From NCBI RefSeq assembly GCF_020497125.1, contig NC_059089.1, positions 29,406,282 through 29,470,281 on the forward strand: DNA of 64,000 bases. Direction: 5' to 3'. The stretch's first letter is position 1; the number at the start of each line of letters is the position of its first letter. A program made the translations under genes and the position numbers. Below are positions 11,867 to 23,260 of the stretch, in pieces. The stretch is from Mauremys mutica. Lineage: Eukaryota; Chordata; Testudines; Geoemydidae. Under the pieces are notes generated by a model. It had not been told where the DNA came from and ran no database searches. It saw only the letters and a list, made by a program, of their open reading frames with translations.

Positions 11867-13171
11867 TTACAACACTGTTTTCTGCAGCACTTTGTTAACA
11901 TTCATGATTAATGATGAGTTATATCTCCAGAGTGTTGTATCCCTAATCAGGGATTCTCTAGGAAGCTTTCCTTGAAGGGGTTCCCGGCAATGATAAACTA
12001 GGGCAACATCAAGGGGAACATTCACACTGTCTCCATAGGCATGTAGGACAGAGTGGACTGAAGTCTGAACCACTTTCCTTGGATTAACTATCATTTTTTT
12101 AGGATTAATTACATATTTTCTGTCAGGCTCTCTGTGAATATGCTGCAGGATGTTAACTCCAGGCACAGCATTCCAGGATGTAATGTTGAATATGTCAGTG
12201 GACGCATATACAGTTTTTGGAAATATGTGGTTCTCAAAGAGGAAAATCCCAGCCCCTGGATTTTGCTCCTGAAGGCTGCTCATCATAATTTTCCAATGTG
12301 GATGTTTAATGGGCAAAATAATTTCATCAATATCATTAAGAAGCACAAACTTGCTCCTGTACATGTTGCGGTAAATACAGTCATTTAGAGCAGTGATTTG
12401 TCCGTAGTAGCCAATATGTGTTCCATCCTCCATAAATCTCCATCCAGGAGACACCTTGAGATATGAAGTAATTGGCCAGGGAATTATCTCGACAGTTCCA
12501 TCTGCAATATAAAACTCCAAGACTTTCTCCATCAATTGGCTGCAGCTGTTTTTATAGATCATCACTTTCTGTACCCCAAGAATTTTATACATCTCCATAC
12601 TCTGTATAAATTGTAAGACATTACTGTAATTTCCAAACATGGTAGAGATACACACTGTGAATTCAACGGGAAATGTCTCAACTTTGCGGTTTTTTATTTC
12701 AAACCTTGGTAGTTGGTCGATATTTCCTTTACGAGCCCAACTAATGGATACAAAGTTTGGATCACAGTTTTGAGGTTCCAAACAAAGCATGTCTGTTGCC
12801 GCATAAGGGAATCCAAATCTATCTGAATGAACATATATTGCTGCCTTTGATATGTATATTTCACCATCAGGCTGGCAGCAGAACCAACAGAAAAGATCTT
12901 TCACCTCTTTATGGTGAACAATCCCAATCACACGGGTCATTTTGCTTTCTCTATCATCGAAATACGGGGCAATGATAAAAGTTCTAGTATCTTTTAAGGC
13001 TGTGATTGTATTGTTGGCAATTTCCCCTCTACAGAGGTTGCCTTCTTGTGTTATTTTTGGTTGGAGAGAGTGCCTCTGTGTCCAAACATAAGCTAGCGTC
13101 ATCATCACCAAAGTGAAAGCAATAATGCAAGCAGCAGGTACATGGTATGATTTTCCTTTACAGAATAACAT
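11867..13171 (-). CDS. Glycosyltransferase family 92 protein (putative beta-1,4-galactosyltransferase)
   Basis: An intact 434-codon single-exon gene (ATG at 13171, TAA at 11867-11869). Residues 1-11 are cytosolic and 12-30 (VPAACIIAFTLVMMTLAYVW) form one membrane anchor, giving the type II topology of Golgi glycosyltransferases. A stem of about 130 residues is followed by the GT92 (formerly DUF23) catalytic domain, roughly 165-420. It has FTVCISTMFGNYSNVLQFIQ, YYGQITALNDCIYRN (255-269) and the metal-binding DxD in LLNDIDEIILP (D280, D282). N-glycosylation sequons lie at N53, N181, N329 and N418. Known family members include C. elegans GALT-1 and a pigeon enzyme that adds beta-1,4-galactose to galactose. 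The acceptor here is inferred only. GT92 genes are scattered in sauropsids and fish and lost in mammals as far as I know. Confidence 0.85.
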   Translation of the reverse strand: MLFCKGKSYHVPAACIIAFTLVMMTLAYVWTQRHSLQPKITQEGNLCRGEIANNTITALKDTRTFIIAPYFDDRESKMTRVIGIVHHKEVKDLFCWFCCQPDGEIYISKAAIYVHSDRFGFPYAATDMLCLEPQNCDPNFVSISWARKGNIDQLPRFEIKNRKVETFPVEFTVCISTMFGNYSNVLQFIQSMEMYKILGVQKVMIYKNSCSQLMEKVLEFYIADGTVEIIPWPITSYLKVSPGWRFMEDGTHIGYYGQITALNDCIYRNMYRSKFVLLNDIDEIILPIKHPHWKIMMSSLQEQNPGAGIFLFENHIFPKTVYASTDIFNITSWNAVPGVNILQHIHREPDRKYVINPKKMIVNPRKVVQTSVHSVLHAYGDSVNVPLDVALVYHCREPLQGKLPRESLIRDTTLWRYNSSLIMNVNKVLQKTVL

Positions 13172-14099
13172 TTCAGATAGATTTAAATGCAGATGCAGTC
13201 AAATTTTTGGCAGAACTTCAGACAGAAACACCTGCAAGAGAAGGAGAACATGAAATCCAGGGTCAGACCGTTGCACATCTTGTCAATTGCTTTGTGTTAG
13301 AGAAAATACTTATTCTGTTTTCCCTTTCTGCACAATAGCAATTATCAATGTTTCAGTTTGCTCTCAGATGAGTCACTGTACATTGTGACTTGTCAAAGGA
13401 CCTGCTAATTGTATTACCTTTAAAATCCAAAGGCTTATATCTACAAATCCCACCCCAGGCATGTATGGGCCTAACAGCCATTTTAACATATTGGCCAATC
13501 AACTCCTTTTAAAACTAATGCTTCTAATTATAATATAATGTATTCCTCTTAAAAACTGGGAAGGGAAAACTACCTTTCCTCAAGGGTGCCTACCAATCCT
13601 TCATCCCACTGTTTTTCTCCTCTTAGCATCTGGCATCCATCCCATATGCCCTATTTCTCCAGTTGCTGTAAATTTCCTTGTACTGAGCCACAGCAAGTGA
13701 CACCGTGGGCTCAGACTGGAGTATAAGCTCTGGGACCTTTCCCCCTCATGGGATCCCTGAGCCTGGGTTCCAGCCTGAGTGCAAACATCTATTCCACAAT
13801 TAAACAGCCCCTTACCTGTAGCCAAGTCAGCTGGTACGGGCCAGAAGCAGGTTTTTAATTGCAGTTAGACTTACTCTCTGTGCTGTGGTTCCTTGTCTGT
13901 ACGACAGTACTTTCTTACCCCTTGAGGATTAATACATTAACAATGCAGACTCAGATACTATGGTACCATACAGGTACCTAAAATAGGCACAGTCAATTAC
14001 ATGTATGCACATACAATGAATCTGTCTTGCACAGGGAAAAAAACAACAAAAACACAAACCTCCTTGTACCTCGAGCTTGCTAGTAGACTTTGCCTCGGC
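13172..14099. other. Upstream region of the GT92 gene
   Basis: This presumably contains the promoter and any 5' non-coding exon of the minus-strand GT92 gene. I see no repeat family, CpG island or clear TATA box. The open frame 13147-13338 (plus) overlaps the start of GT92 antisense and is a shadow. Confidence 0.35.
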
Positions 14100-14440
14100 C
14101 TGGAGGAGGATCTCATAGGGCTCAGTACATTAGCCACCTCCATACTGTATTATTGCAACTCACTGGGAATGACAGCGAATGCAATGCTAAGGCTCCGGCT
14201 CATGCAGAATATGACAGTCCCTGCCGTGAGACAGGGTACTGGGAGCATGTTAGTCTGTGCTCCAGGCCCTCCACTGGCTCCCTGTGTGTTTTTGGACTCA
14301 GTCCTGATTTTCAAGGCTATTACCAGGACAGACATAGCAACATCAACAACCACATCTCTATGCATAAAACACAGACATCTATGCTTCTCTGGAAGTCAGT
14401 GGCTCACAAGCTCCAGGGATAAGCCTTGAAAAGTCTAACT
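14100..14440 (+). mobile_element. L2-clade LINE fragment (reverse transcriptase C-terminal part)
   Basis: Translated fragments read YYCNSLGM and LRLRLMQN, then a region matching 'VLQALHWLPV' from 'CCAGGCCCTCCACTGGCTCC'. This is the usual order near the end of the L2 reverse transcriptase. The copy is old, with frameshifts and stops, and retains no 3' end. Confidence 0.6.
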
Positions 14441-14769
14441 TCCCATCCTCTTGGCCAAGCCATAGCTACTGTGACAGACTGTACCCCTAATGACCACCCT
14501 TTTTACAAGACTGTGATAAATTTTGTACAAAGTATGCGTTGTGAGGTATCATGTGAAAACTCCCAGTCTGCTAAACATTACTGGCCTGGTACAATGTGTG
14601 TGGCAACATTGTTAATGTAAAGTTGATTCTACTGCATAACATTGCTGTAACATGTGCCAAAGTTAGAAGGCAAGCCCAAGCCAGTTTTTCAGAGGCAAAG
14701 ACACACTGGTGCCCCAGCGAGGTATCAGCATAATCATATAAACAGTGGCCTCAAAATCACTCCCCGCCC

Positions 14770-16400
14770 CCCTCGCCAATCTCTATACTCGTGGCAGTTA
14801 CAGTGCTTGAAGCCCTAGGGTAGCGGCGGCAGGGCTCTGGTGGCTATTGAAAGGACCCGGGCTGGTAGAGGTAGCGGGAGCCCTGAACCCTTTCAATAGC
14901 CACCAGAGCCCTGCTGCTGCTACCCCAGGGCTCCGGCAGGCTCCGGGGGCTATTTAAAGGGCCCGAGACTCCCACTGCCTCTACTGTCCCAAGACCTTTA
15001 AATTGTCCCCGGAGCCCTGGGGGTGCGGCAGTGGGGCTCTAGCGGCGATTTAAAGGACCCGGGGCGGTAGCAGCGGCAGGAGCCCTGGGCCCTTTAAATC
15101 GCCACCCGAGCCCCGCCGCTGCTACCCCAGGGCTCTGGCAGCGGGGCTTTGGCGGCAATTTAAAGGGCCCTGGGCTCCAGTCCTTTAAATTGCTGCCTCA
15201 GGAAGCCAATCTACCCCAGTATGGCACACCAGCTCTTGCCTCCCTCCCAGAACCTGCCCCTGCCCAAACTCTGCCCTCGACCTGCCCAAGACTCTGGGAG
15301 GGAGTTTGGGTGGGGGAGGAGGTCTGGGGTGCAGGCCCTGGTCTGGGGCAGGGAACTGGGGTGCAGGCTCTGGGAGGGAGTTTGGAGATGGGAGGGGGTG
15401 TGGAGGGAGGGGGTACAGGGGTGAGGGTTGTGGGGGGATTTGGGGTGTGACTGGGGATGAGGGGTTTGGGGTGTGGGAGGGGACTCAGGGCTGAGGCAGA
15501 GGGTCAGGGTGCATGGGGATGATGGCTCTGGCTCGGGCTGGAGATGAGGGGTTTGGGGTGTTGGAGAGGCTCAGGGCTAGGACAGAGGGTTGGGGTGCGG
15601 GGAGATGAGGGCTCTGGATGGGGGTGTGGGCTCTGGGGTGGGGCAGGGCTGGGGATGAGTTTGGGGTGCAGGCAGGCTGCCCTGGGACTGAAGCCAGAGA
15701 GGAGGACTCCCCCCAGCCCTCCCTGCCAGAAACAGCGAGCTCTGGGGTAGGGACCCCCCTTCTCCTCCCCAGCAGCACACTCACCCCCACCACTGTCACT
15801 GCATGTGCTCCTAGGGCCCCTCTCAGGTCCAGGAATCCCCCTCACCTCCCCTGTGGTGGGTGCCATGCCAGGGGGGGCTGCCATCACATGTGTGCCTCCT
15901 TCCCTGCTGCTGCCCCTCACTGTAGCCTCACTGGGGCTGCCCCTTGCCCAGTGTGGGGCAAGAGAAGTGACTGCAGGCAGGGGGCGGGGTGGCTGTACTG
16001 GTGGAGGGTCCCACTGGAAAATGAAAGGGTCCGAGGGGGAAGGGCAGCCTGCCCTGGCAGTAGTGGAGGGGGCACTAGGACCCTGCGGCAGCAGTTAATG
16101 GAGGCAGGCAGCATGGAGCTTCAGGGGAGAGAGACAGAAGCTCTGCTCTGGCCAGACCCAGGGAGGTGCATGGGGGCAGCAAAGGGGGGGCCAGGGCACA
16201 CTCACGGGTGGTGGGGGGGGGGGAGCAGGTGGGCCCAGGGGGGAGACCCGGCCCCAAACATTCATGGAGCCGGGCCCCTGGAGAGCCAGGAGAAGGAGTC
16301 AGAGAGGGAGAGAATGCTCCATTTTCTTGCCAGTACGCTACTGCACCTTGTCTTACTGGTCCTCTGTACTGGCCCGTACCCGCTTACTTTCACCTCTGAC
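14770..16400. mobile_element. GC-rich inverted-repeat element nested in the LTR
   Basis: Between 14810 and 15185 complementary GC-rich blocks repeat around TTTAAA cores, for example 'CTGGTGGCTATTGAAAGGAC' and its inverse 'CCTTTCAATAGCCACCAG'. A G-rich stretch (15290-15680) follows, and the element closes with 'GTACTGGCCCGTACCCGCTT'. The open frame at 15618-16403 (261 codons) comes from this biased composition and is not a gene. Boundaries are approximate; I found no target duplication. Confidence 0.45.
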
Positions 16401-16833
16401 TAAAAGTATGTTTTCCTGATAAGTTTGGTGAGTGGCCAAGCCAGTTCCTCAGAGACAAAGGGCAAGCTGATGCCTCAGCCAGGTCTAAACAAGGCTGATG
16501 GACCATTACCAGCAAAATGGCTATTCTTTGGCAGGAAAGGGGACGGGGCAAAAATCTACCTCTTAGCAAAGAAACAACATGGAGTTCCCTTCCACACAGC
16601 CTTCCTGTCACCTTGCTCCCAGCTGGCAATGCTTCTCAAAGGGGGGACAGACTATAAAAAGAAGGGGCAGATGACCTAAAAGATCTCTCATTTTCTCCCT
16701 GCCCAACATGTTCTCTGCACCTTAATTGACAAAAGAAGTAGCAGTTGGACTTTGCTGGGGGGTCCTGACCTAAATAGCTTGGTCAGTAAAACTGCTGAAA
16801 GCATGTGGTGAGAGAACTTGGCTTTGAATCTAA

Positions 16834-17090
16834 GGGCTTGTCTACACTAGCACTTTACAGCACTGCAACTTTCTTGCTCAGGAGTGTGAAAAAACACCCC
16901 ACTGAGCACAGCAAGTTTCAGTGCTGTAAAGCGCCCCTACAGACAGTGCACCAGCGTTGAGAGCTACGCCCCTCGTGGAGGTGGGTTTTTTAGAGCGCTG
17001 GGAGAGCTCTCTCCCAGCACTCTGCCATGACTACACAAGCCACATTAAAGCACTGCCACAGCAGTGCTTTAGCCTTGCTAGTGTAGACTA
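16834..17090. mobile_element. MITE with TAGTCTACACTAGC-type termini
   Basis: The left end reads GGGCTTGTCTACACTAGCAC and the right end TGCTAGTGTAGACTAGAA, which are inverse to each other over about 15 bases. The centre has the sub-palindrome 'GAGCGCTGGGAGAGCTCTC'. The younger copy at 58400-58665 shares this architecture. It is non-coding and nested in the LTR. Confidence 0.6.
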
Positions 17091-17714
17091 GAACTATATA
17101 GTCACCAGTAAACATTTTACCTTTATTTTTCTTGTAATTGTTTGACTGTTACACCTTGTTACTTGTACTCAGTTAAAATAACTCTTTGTAGTTAATAAAC
17201 TTGTTTTATCTAATCCAGTGTGTTAAAATTAAAGTGGCCAGATAACTATTTAAAAATCCCTTAAAAGAATAACAGACATAATATATTTGTACTGTCCAAG
17301 AGAGGGCTGGGCAGTACAGGGCATACATTTCTGGGGGAAGATCTAAGATGGGGTGTGTTGGGGTCACCCTGCAGCATAACTGAGGCTGGTAAGAGCCCAG
17401 CTGTGGCTGGCTGGCTGCAGCACACACACACTTACATGGTGGAGGCTGTTTGTGAGCAGGCCAGGTTGGTGGCAACAGCAGCAAACCATTGTAAAGGGCA
17501 CCTCAAGTTACAGAGCAGGGATGACACAGCTAAACAGTCTGGATTGTGCACTGCTATATCACAAGGGGTCTCCTACCCATCAGGAGCATGCTGTAATCAC
17601 CCATGTACAGGATATTATGATGTAGGTCCCTCTCAATCTCTCCTGTTGAAACTTCCATTTTGGCTAAATAAAGAGTCATGGGGGAGGGGACAAGGCACGA
17701 GAGAGAGAGAATGA

Positions 17715-18197
17715 CTACATATCCTGGTGGCTAAGGCATCCAGCTGGGAAGTGGGAGACCCAGGGTCCAGTCACCCTGCTCCAATGATTATGTCTCCAAA
17801 GTGGAACAGCTTCAGTGTGAGAGACTGAGGAGTGCCACATCAGAATATTCCATAGCTCAGGGGTTAGAACACTTTCCTGACGGGTGGGAGACCCTGTGTT
17901 TAAACCCTCTTTCTCCATTAGGCGGAGAAGAGAATTGAACCTCATCCCGAATAAGTGCTCTTACCACTGAGGTAAGAATGAGAAAGGTGGCAGGGGCATC
18001 ACCAATGCAAGAAACAGAGGAGGACTAGGCAAGAATGGCTTAGGCACCTAACTCCAGGAGAGGGATTGGCTTAAGACACACACTTCTCATTGACATCTCC
18101 AATTGGCTAGTTTAGGTGAGTTCCTGTCTAGAGTGCTGGCTTTTATAGATCCCATTCTTAGGCACCTATCTGTTCCCCTTGCACTGTATAGGGTGCC
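17715..18197. repeat. tRNA-like old repeat, split by a Gypsy insertion
   Basis: Two tRNA-like halves are visible: 'GGTGGCTAAGGCATCCAGC' with 'GGGAGACCCAGGGTCCAGTC', and 'TAGCTCAGGGGTTAGAAC' (A-box-like) with 'GGGAGACCCTGTGTTTAAAC' (B-box-like). The Gypsy fragment (18198-20453) interrupts it, and 20454-20670 appears to be the remaining part. No intact tRNA fold is present, so this is a SINE-like repeat and not a tRNA gene. Confidence 0.45.
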
Positions 18198-20453
18198 TGT
18201 CAGGGTATACCCCCCAAATCTGAACTCTGGGGTACAGATATGGGGAGCTGCATGAAAGACCCCCTAAGCTTATCTTCTACCACTTAGGCTAAAACTCTTC
18301 TAAGGCACAGTGCTCTTGAGGCAGTTGGCCTTTACATGCCCCAGCTCATTACATTTGAAGCATCGCCCAGCTGATTGTGCGCTGGGGCGAGGTGGGTTGT
18401 TGGAAAGTAGGGTGGTGGGACAAGAGGCATCTGGGGTATCTCTGGCTGCATGGAGGGCTCCTCCTTGTGAGCTGAGACCTTGGGCTGACCCCTATGGTGG
18501 GGTGTTGTCTCGGGTTGCCCCTTCTGGTATCCCCACCAACTGCTACTAGCTGTCTTCTTCTCCACCACCTCCACCCATTTGGCTCCGATTTCCCCTGCCT
18601 CAATTATCGTTTTGTGCTTCCCATCTATATGTATCTTTCTGTTTCTTCAGGAACACCCTCTAAGAACTGTTCCATTTCTATTAGGAAAAGGAGATCTTCC
18701 AGAGGCTTAACCTTTGCTCCTGATATACAGGCCTCACAGTTTTTCACAATGTAGTAGGCATGTTGGGGAAATGCCACGTCTGGTTTTCACTTGAGGGCTC
18801 TGAACCACCGACGGGCATGTCGTGGGTTAGCCCCATCCTAATTCTGGCCTTTTGTTTAAAAAGTTCATACTCATTCATATGTTCTTTAGGCATTTCAGCT
18901 GCCACCTCTGCTAAGGGTCCACTGAGTTGTGACCTCAGCTCCACCATGTACTGGTCTGTAGAGATGCTGTACCCAAGGCAAAATTTTCTAAGGCAGCATC
19001 TGTATCATTCCCTATCTTGTATGTGGGATACTTCTTGGAATGGGGAGCAGTACCTGGAGTAGAGTTGTTAGGGCTACCTGGGCAGTTTGGGGCATTTGCC
19101 TGATTCAGCTTAGCCTTTTCCAGCTCCATTTCTAAGCACATCTTCTCCTCCACTGCTAAGCGCTTCTCCTCTGCCTCATTTTCTAAGTGCCTCATTTCTA
19201 GGAAGAACTTCTTGTCTTCCGCAGTTAGAGCTCGGTCTGGGTAAAGGGCCTCCTTCCATCTTGGCACCTGGATCTCGGGTTGGGAAGGGTTGACTATCCC
19301 TGCTGGGAAATTTCCGGTCCCACAGCCTCTCCCAGCAGTTCTGCCATGGGATTGGATGTCTGGGTCTGTCTTCTCCTGGGTGTGCCGCTTTGGGCAGATG
19401 GGTTGCTCTAGAGTTTTTGTGCCCGATTGCAATTTCATGCACTGGGCTGTTTCTTGCCCTAATCTACCCCAGCTATCTTGTTGCCACAAGAATTAGAAAA
19501 AAAAATAAACTGCTTGTTGGACTGTCTGGCTGTGCAGGCTGAACCCTTTGCATGGCTGTTCCCCCTCAGGCACCAAAGAAAAGAAACAAAAACCTCCCTG
19601 GCTTTCTAGCAGCCAAAAGGAAAAATGTGTCCTTTTAAAATCCCGAGGTCTGTGCTTCTGGTTCAAAATGATCCCACCACTGTGCCACCATGTCAGGGCG
19701 TACCTCCCCCAAATGTGAACTCCGGGGTATGGATGCGGGGACCCACATGAAGACCCCCTAAGCTTATCTTCTACTGGCTTAGGTTAAAACTCTTCCAAGG
19801 CACAGTCTTCTGCCTTGGACATATATTGCTGCCACCATCAAGTGATTTTCACAAATATTCAAGGAAGGGTCATTTGGAATCCCTATCCCCCCCAAGCCTC
19901 TTCTCCCCCTTTCCTGGGGAGGCTTGAGAATAAAATACCAACCTGTTGCCTTAGTAATGTGACCATAGACCAACCCCTTTTAAGGACTTTGGAATCAAAG
20001 GATTTTTTTTTTAAAAGGTAAATTTTATTAAACGAGAAAGAACACAGCTGAAAATTCAGGCTTTAGGGATTAAACACCAAAAATAACTTTCTTGGGGTTC
20101 AGCTTAAAGGTTACAAGCAAAACAAAAGCACCTGGGGTTAGCATAGAGGAATACACAAACCAAAACAACCAAAAAGTTTCCTAATTGCATCCATCTTAAC
20201 TTTTCCTGTGCTACTTACATATCTGGGGTTCCAAATGAAGAGTTTCTAGATATGATGATGATTTCCCATACCTGGCTTAAAGATTACAGCTTGTTGCTGC
20301 CTTTCCCTCTCTCCAGCCCGAGAGACAAAGACCATGCCCCCCAGCAGTTTTTCCAATTTGTAAGGGTACAGCCTCCCTATTGGTTCCCCTGGTCAGGTGC
20401 CAGCTCAAGGTAAGCTTCTCTTAACTCTTTACAGGTAAGGCAATTAGGGTACA
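18198..20453 (-). mobile_element. Gypsy LTR retrotransposon with SCAN-like gag, internally deleted
   Basis: On the minus strand the order is 5' LTR (about 20453 to 19691), gag remnants (19489 to about 18314), and then only about 115 bp of the terminal part of the 3' LTR (18313-18198). Both LTR ends read TGTCAGGG on the plus strand and share 'GACCCCCTAAGCTTATCTTC'. The step from the zinc knuckle directly into the LTR shows that all of pol and most of the 3' LTR were removed in one deletion. The LTR-adjacent TGGTGGCACAGTGGTGGGAT (minus strand) looks like a tRNA-Leu primer-binding site. Confidence 0.7.
18300..19489 (-). pseudogene. Gypsy gag remnant (coiled coil, SCAN-like capsid, zinc knuckle)
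   Basis: Three broken frames follow the gag order: a charged coiled coil (EMRHLENEAEEKRLAVEEK), a capsid fragment with VELRSQLSGPLAEVAAEMPK and FKQKARIRMG, and a CCHC zinc knuckle, CFKCNELGHVKANC (about 18325-18366). The capsid matches the SCAN-like region of the gag at 43123-44046. Frameshifts separate the pieces and no pol follows, so it is dead. In life this capsid would package the element's RNA. Confidence 0.75.
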
Positions 20454-20810
20454 GCTGCCATGGAGGATTCTATAGCTACTGACTGGCTGGGTGTCCATAA
20501 AAGGTAGCTACCCTGCTCATTTTTCACAGTGCCTAAGACAGGATTTGTGGATTCCAGTGATTCTGAAGGCACCTGAAAGTTAAGCATTGTGATGCTCAGC
20601 ATCACCACACCTAAATCCCTTTGTGAATATGGCCCTGAGTCCACAACAGTTGATGAGGCTTCCATTTTCATATTATTTAATAGGCTTTTTCAGCAAGAAG
20701 TTTGCTACAGAAAATACATCAATATCATCTGACACCTGGATTTAAGCCAGATCAAGTAGGAGAGATTGCATGCCAATGCTTGTGAAGAGTTACTTATTGA
20801 GAAGGGCTTC

Positions 20811-22058
20811 TGTGACGTTATTGACATGAACTGTGACCACATAGATTATTGTTGCAACCAAGGTCCTATAGTTGCACCAAATCTTGTACAAAGGAGGTCC
20901 AGTAAGGTGTCTATGAAAAGGTTATGATTTGCTAGTTTTGATTATGCTATCTGTATGCATGTACAATTTTTGTATTTAAAGTTATAAGTACTGGCTCTAT
21001 ACCTGGATTTCAAATGTTGGCTCCTGGGGTAACACCTACGAAGTAATCAATGACATGTAAGATATCTGCAAAAATGTTATAATTTGCTAAATATGATGAT
21101 CTTGTTTATATGTTTGTATTGCCTTTGTATTATGGGTTATAGATATGTATGTCTGTAATTCAAACTTGTGTTATGTTTCTGGGTGACACCCCCCAGACAG
21201 GTTGGCATCAGCACTGCCTAGCCTGCTTGATGGCCCATTAAGAACCATCAGCTATACAACTGACCCATTGAGAGAAGGCAGATACATCTTATGACTCAGC
21301 AAGGCATGCAGGGACATGCCTATGGAGAGAACTCTAGGGCTTCCAAACCAGGTGCTGGACAGCTTGTGTTTGAACCAAAGGAAGCACAGGCCACATGGCA
21401 AGAGACTATAAAAGGTAGCTGCATTTTCTCCATTTTGTCTTCAATCCTGCTTCTTATCTCTGGAGGAACTTTGCTACAAACTGAAGCTCTGAACAATGGA
21501 CTGAATGACCCATCCAAGCTGTGGATGTACTCCAGAGACTTAACTTAAACCAGCAGTTCATTCCACCACTGCTACAAGCCTGAAACAAGACCTTTGCCAT
21601 TACTGTATGTAATTAATTCCATTTAACCAATTTTAACTCTCATCTATATTTGTCTTTTTATGAATAAACTTTTAGATTTTAAATTCTAAAGGATTGGCAA
21701 CAGCATGATTTGTGGGTAAGATCTGACTTGTATATTGACCTGGGTCTGGGGCTTGGTCCTTTGGGATCAGGAGAACTTTTTTTTTTTTTTTTTTAATTTT
21801 ACTGGGGTATTGGTTTTCATAACCATTCATCCCCATGAGTGGTGCTGGTGGTGATATTGGGAAACCGGAGCGTCTGAGGGAACTGCTTGTACGACTTTTG
21901 GTTAGCCAGTGGGGTAAAACCGGAGTCCTCTCTGTTTGGCTGGTTTGGTGCCTCAGTAGTAAAGGACCCCCAGCCTTGGGCTGTGACTGCCCTGCTCTAA
22001 GCAATTTGTCCTGAATTGATACTCTCAGTAGTGTCCCGCCAAAGGCCGCCATGTTACA
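20811..22058 (+). mobile_element. Solo LTR (1,248 bp) with exact 5-bp target duplication
   Basis: The LTR starts TGTGACGTTATTGACATG and ends ...GCCGCCATGTTACA. The flanks are GCTTC (20806-20810) and GCTTC (22059-22063). A TATA box, GACTATAAAAGG (about 21405), and a polyadenylation hexamer, ATGAATAAACTTT (about 21660), set out U3-R-U5. It has no internal coding region, so it is the product of LTR-LTR recombination. A run of T lies at about 21777-21794. Confidence 0.85.
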
Positions 22059-22288
22059 GCTTCTCATCTCCACCAAGTATTTAGGCCAACAGCAGGCATT
22101 GAAAGATGGGCTGCTTAGGGTCTGGCTTCAGGAAAGAATCCCATTTCTCCAGGGTTTTTTTGCTTGTAAGCAATTTTCTAAGTTGCAGAAGCACTTTCTG
22201 TAGTAGGTGGGGGGGAAATCTAAACAGAAAATATTGTGAGGAGTCATTTCAAGTTATCCATCTTGGTTCCTAGCAAGTCCCCCCCAAC

Positions 22289-22661
22289 CAGGGGTGGCTC
22301 TAGAAATTCTGCCGCCCCAAGCAGGGCGGCGCGGCGGTCCTGTGGCCAGGTCAGAAGTGCCTGCGGACGGTTCCGTGGTCCCACGGCTCCAGTGGAGCAT
22401 CCGCAGGCATGCCTGCGGGAGCTCCGTCCGAGCCGCGGGACCAGCGCACCCGCCGCAGTCATGCCTGCAGGAGCTCAAGCGGAGCTGCGGGAAGAGGGGA
22501 CCCTCTGCAGTCATGCCTGTGGCAGGTCCGCTCGTCCCGGGGCTCCGGTGGACCTCTCGCAGGCATGACTGCGGAAGGTCCGCCGGAGCCAAATGCCGCC
22601 CTGCCGGCAAAATGCCACCCCACGCGCCTGCTTGGCACGCTGGGGTCTGGAGCCGGCCCTG
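22289..22661. mobile_element. GC-rich hAT-type MITE
   Basis: The left terminus is CAGGGGTGGCTCTAGA and the right is TCTGGAGCCGGCCCTG, inverse over most positions. The flanks are CCCCCAAC (22281-22288) and CCCCCAGC (22662-22669), an 8-bp duplication with one mismatch. The interior is built of back-to-back 'GCAGGCATGCCTGCGG'-type palindromic blocks. Several open frames cross it on both strands only because stop codons are rare in such GC-rich DNA. Confidence 0.7.
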
Positions 22662-22737
22662 CCCCCAGCCCTGCACTTTCTAATTTAAGTTTCTCCTCCC
22701 TGAGAGGAGAGGGAAATGTTTAGTCAGATTATTCAAA

Positions 22738-22804
22738 AGTTTGTGTGTGTGTGTGTGTGGTGAGAGAGAGAGAGAGAGAAAAAAGCTGTTTAACAAAGGG
22801 CTTG

Positions 22805-22835
<31 letters not shown>

Positions 22836-22836
22836 C
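22738..22836. repeat. Microsatellite cluster (TG)n, (AG)n and (CT)n
   Basis: Adjacent (TG)n, (GA)n and (CT)n runs lie around 22742-22831. The GA and CT blocks are reverse complements and could pair. Confidence 0.9.
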
Positions 22837-23059
22837 TGTTGAGGGAGCAATGGTACTGAATATAACTGAGGGGTGAAATATCTCCCTCTACAGTTCTCCA
22901 AGGAGATCTCTAGGAAAAACAGCCAAGGCATGGCATGACATTCAAAATTATTTCTTCTTTCCCTATAATGAAAGAGAAGTAAAGAGCACTATGTTTTGTT
23001 TCCTTTGCAACTTCACCTTTAAGACTCTGTACCAGAAGTTAAGGACACAAACTCTATTT

Positions 23060-23260
23060 CCACCTGAAAAACTGACCTGCTGCATTATCTTTCACAAGTC
23101 ACTTCACCTCTCTGTAATATTTAACTATCTCAGAGAGCTCAGGCTGTTACCTCTTTTTAAACTGTACACTCTTTGGGGCAGGGACTAACAAGCACAATGA
23201 GGTCAACCAGGCAGAGGTCTTAGGCACTACTGCTATATAAATGTTAAATGATAAAAAATG
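23060..23260 (+). repeat. Old CORE-SINE 3' part
   Basis: The segment contains 'CAAGTCACTTCACCTCTCTG' and 'CTTTGGGGCAGGGACTAAC', then 'GCACAATGAGGTC' and 'TAGGCACTACTGCTATATAA'. This is the familiar order of the MIR/CORE-SINE tail in amniotes. It is strongly diverged. Confidence 0.55.

Larger units (their letters stand above)
14470..17528 (+). mobile_element. Solo LTR with two nested insertions
   Basis: The LTR starts TGTGACAGACTGTACCCC and ends ...GATGACACA. It carries AATAAA in TTAATAAACTTGTTTTATC (about 17191). A 4-of-5-bp target duplication flanks it: GCTAC (14465-14469) and GCTAA (17529-17533). The LTR itself is split by a GC-rich element (about 14770-16400) and a MITE (about 16834-17090). 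No gag or pol is present. It is an ERV-like LTR of a type common in turtles. Confidence 0.6.

Noticed and set aside
15618..16403. 261-codon open frame
   Set aside because: It lies in a GC-rich transposable element with low stop density, overlaps open frames in other phases, and has no motif.
17715..17950. tRNA gene
   Set aside because: A-box-like and B-box-like pieces exist, but no cloverleaf forms and the context is a dispersed repeat.
22254..22723. Overlapping GC-rich open frames on both strands
   Set aside because: All are confined to a MITE with terminal inverted repeats and an 8-bp flank duplication.
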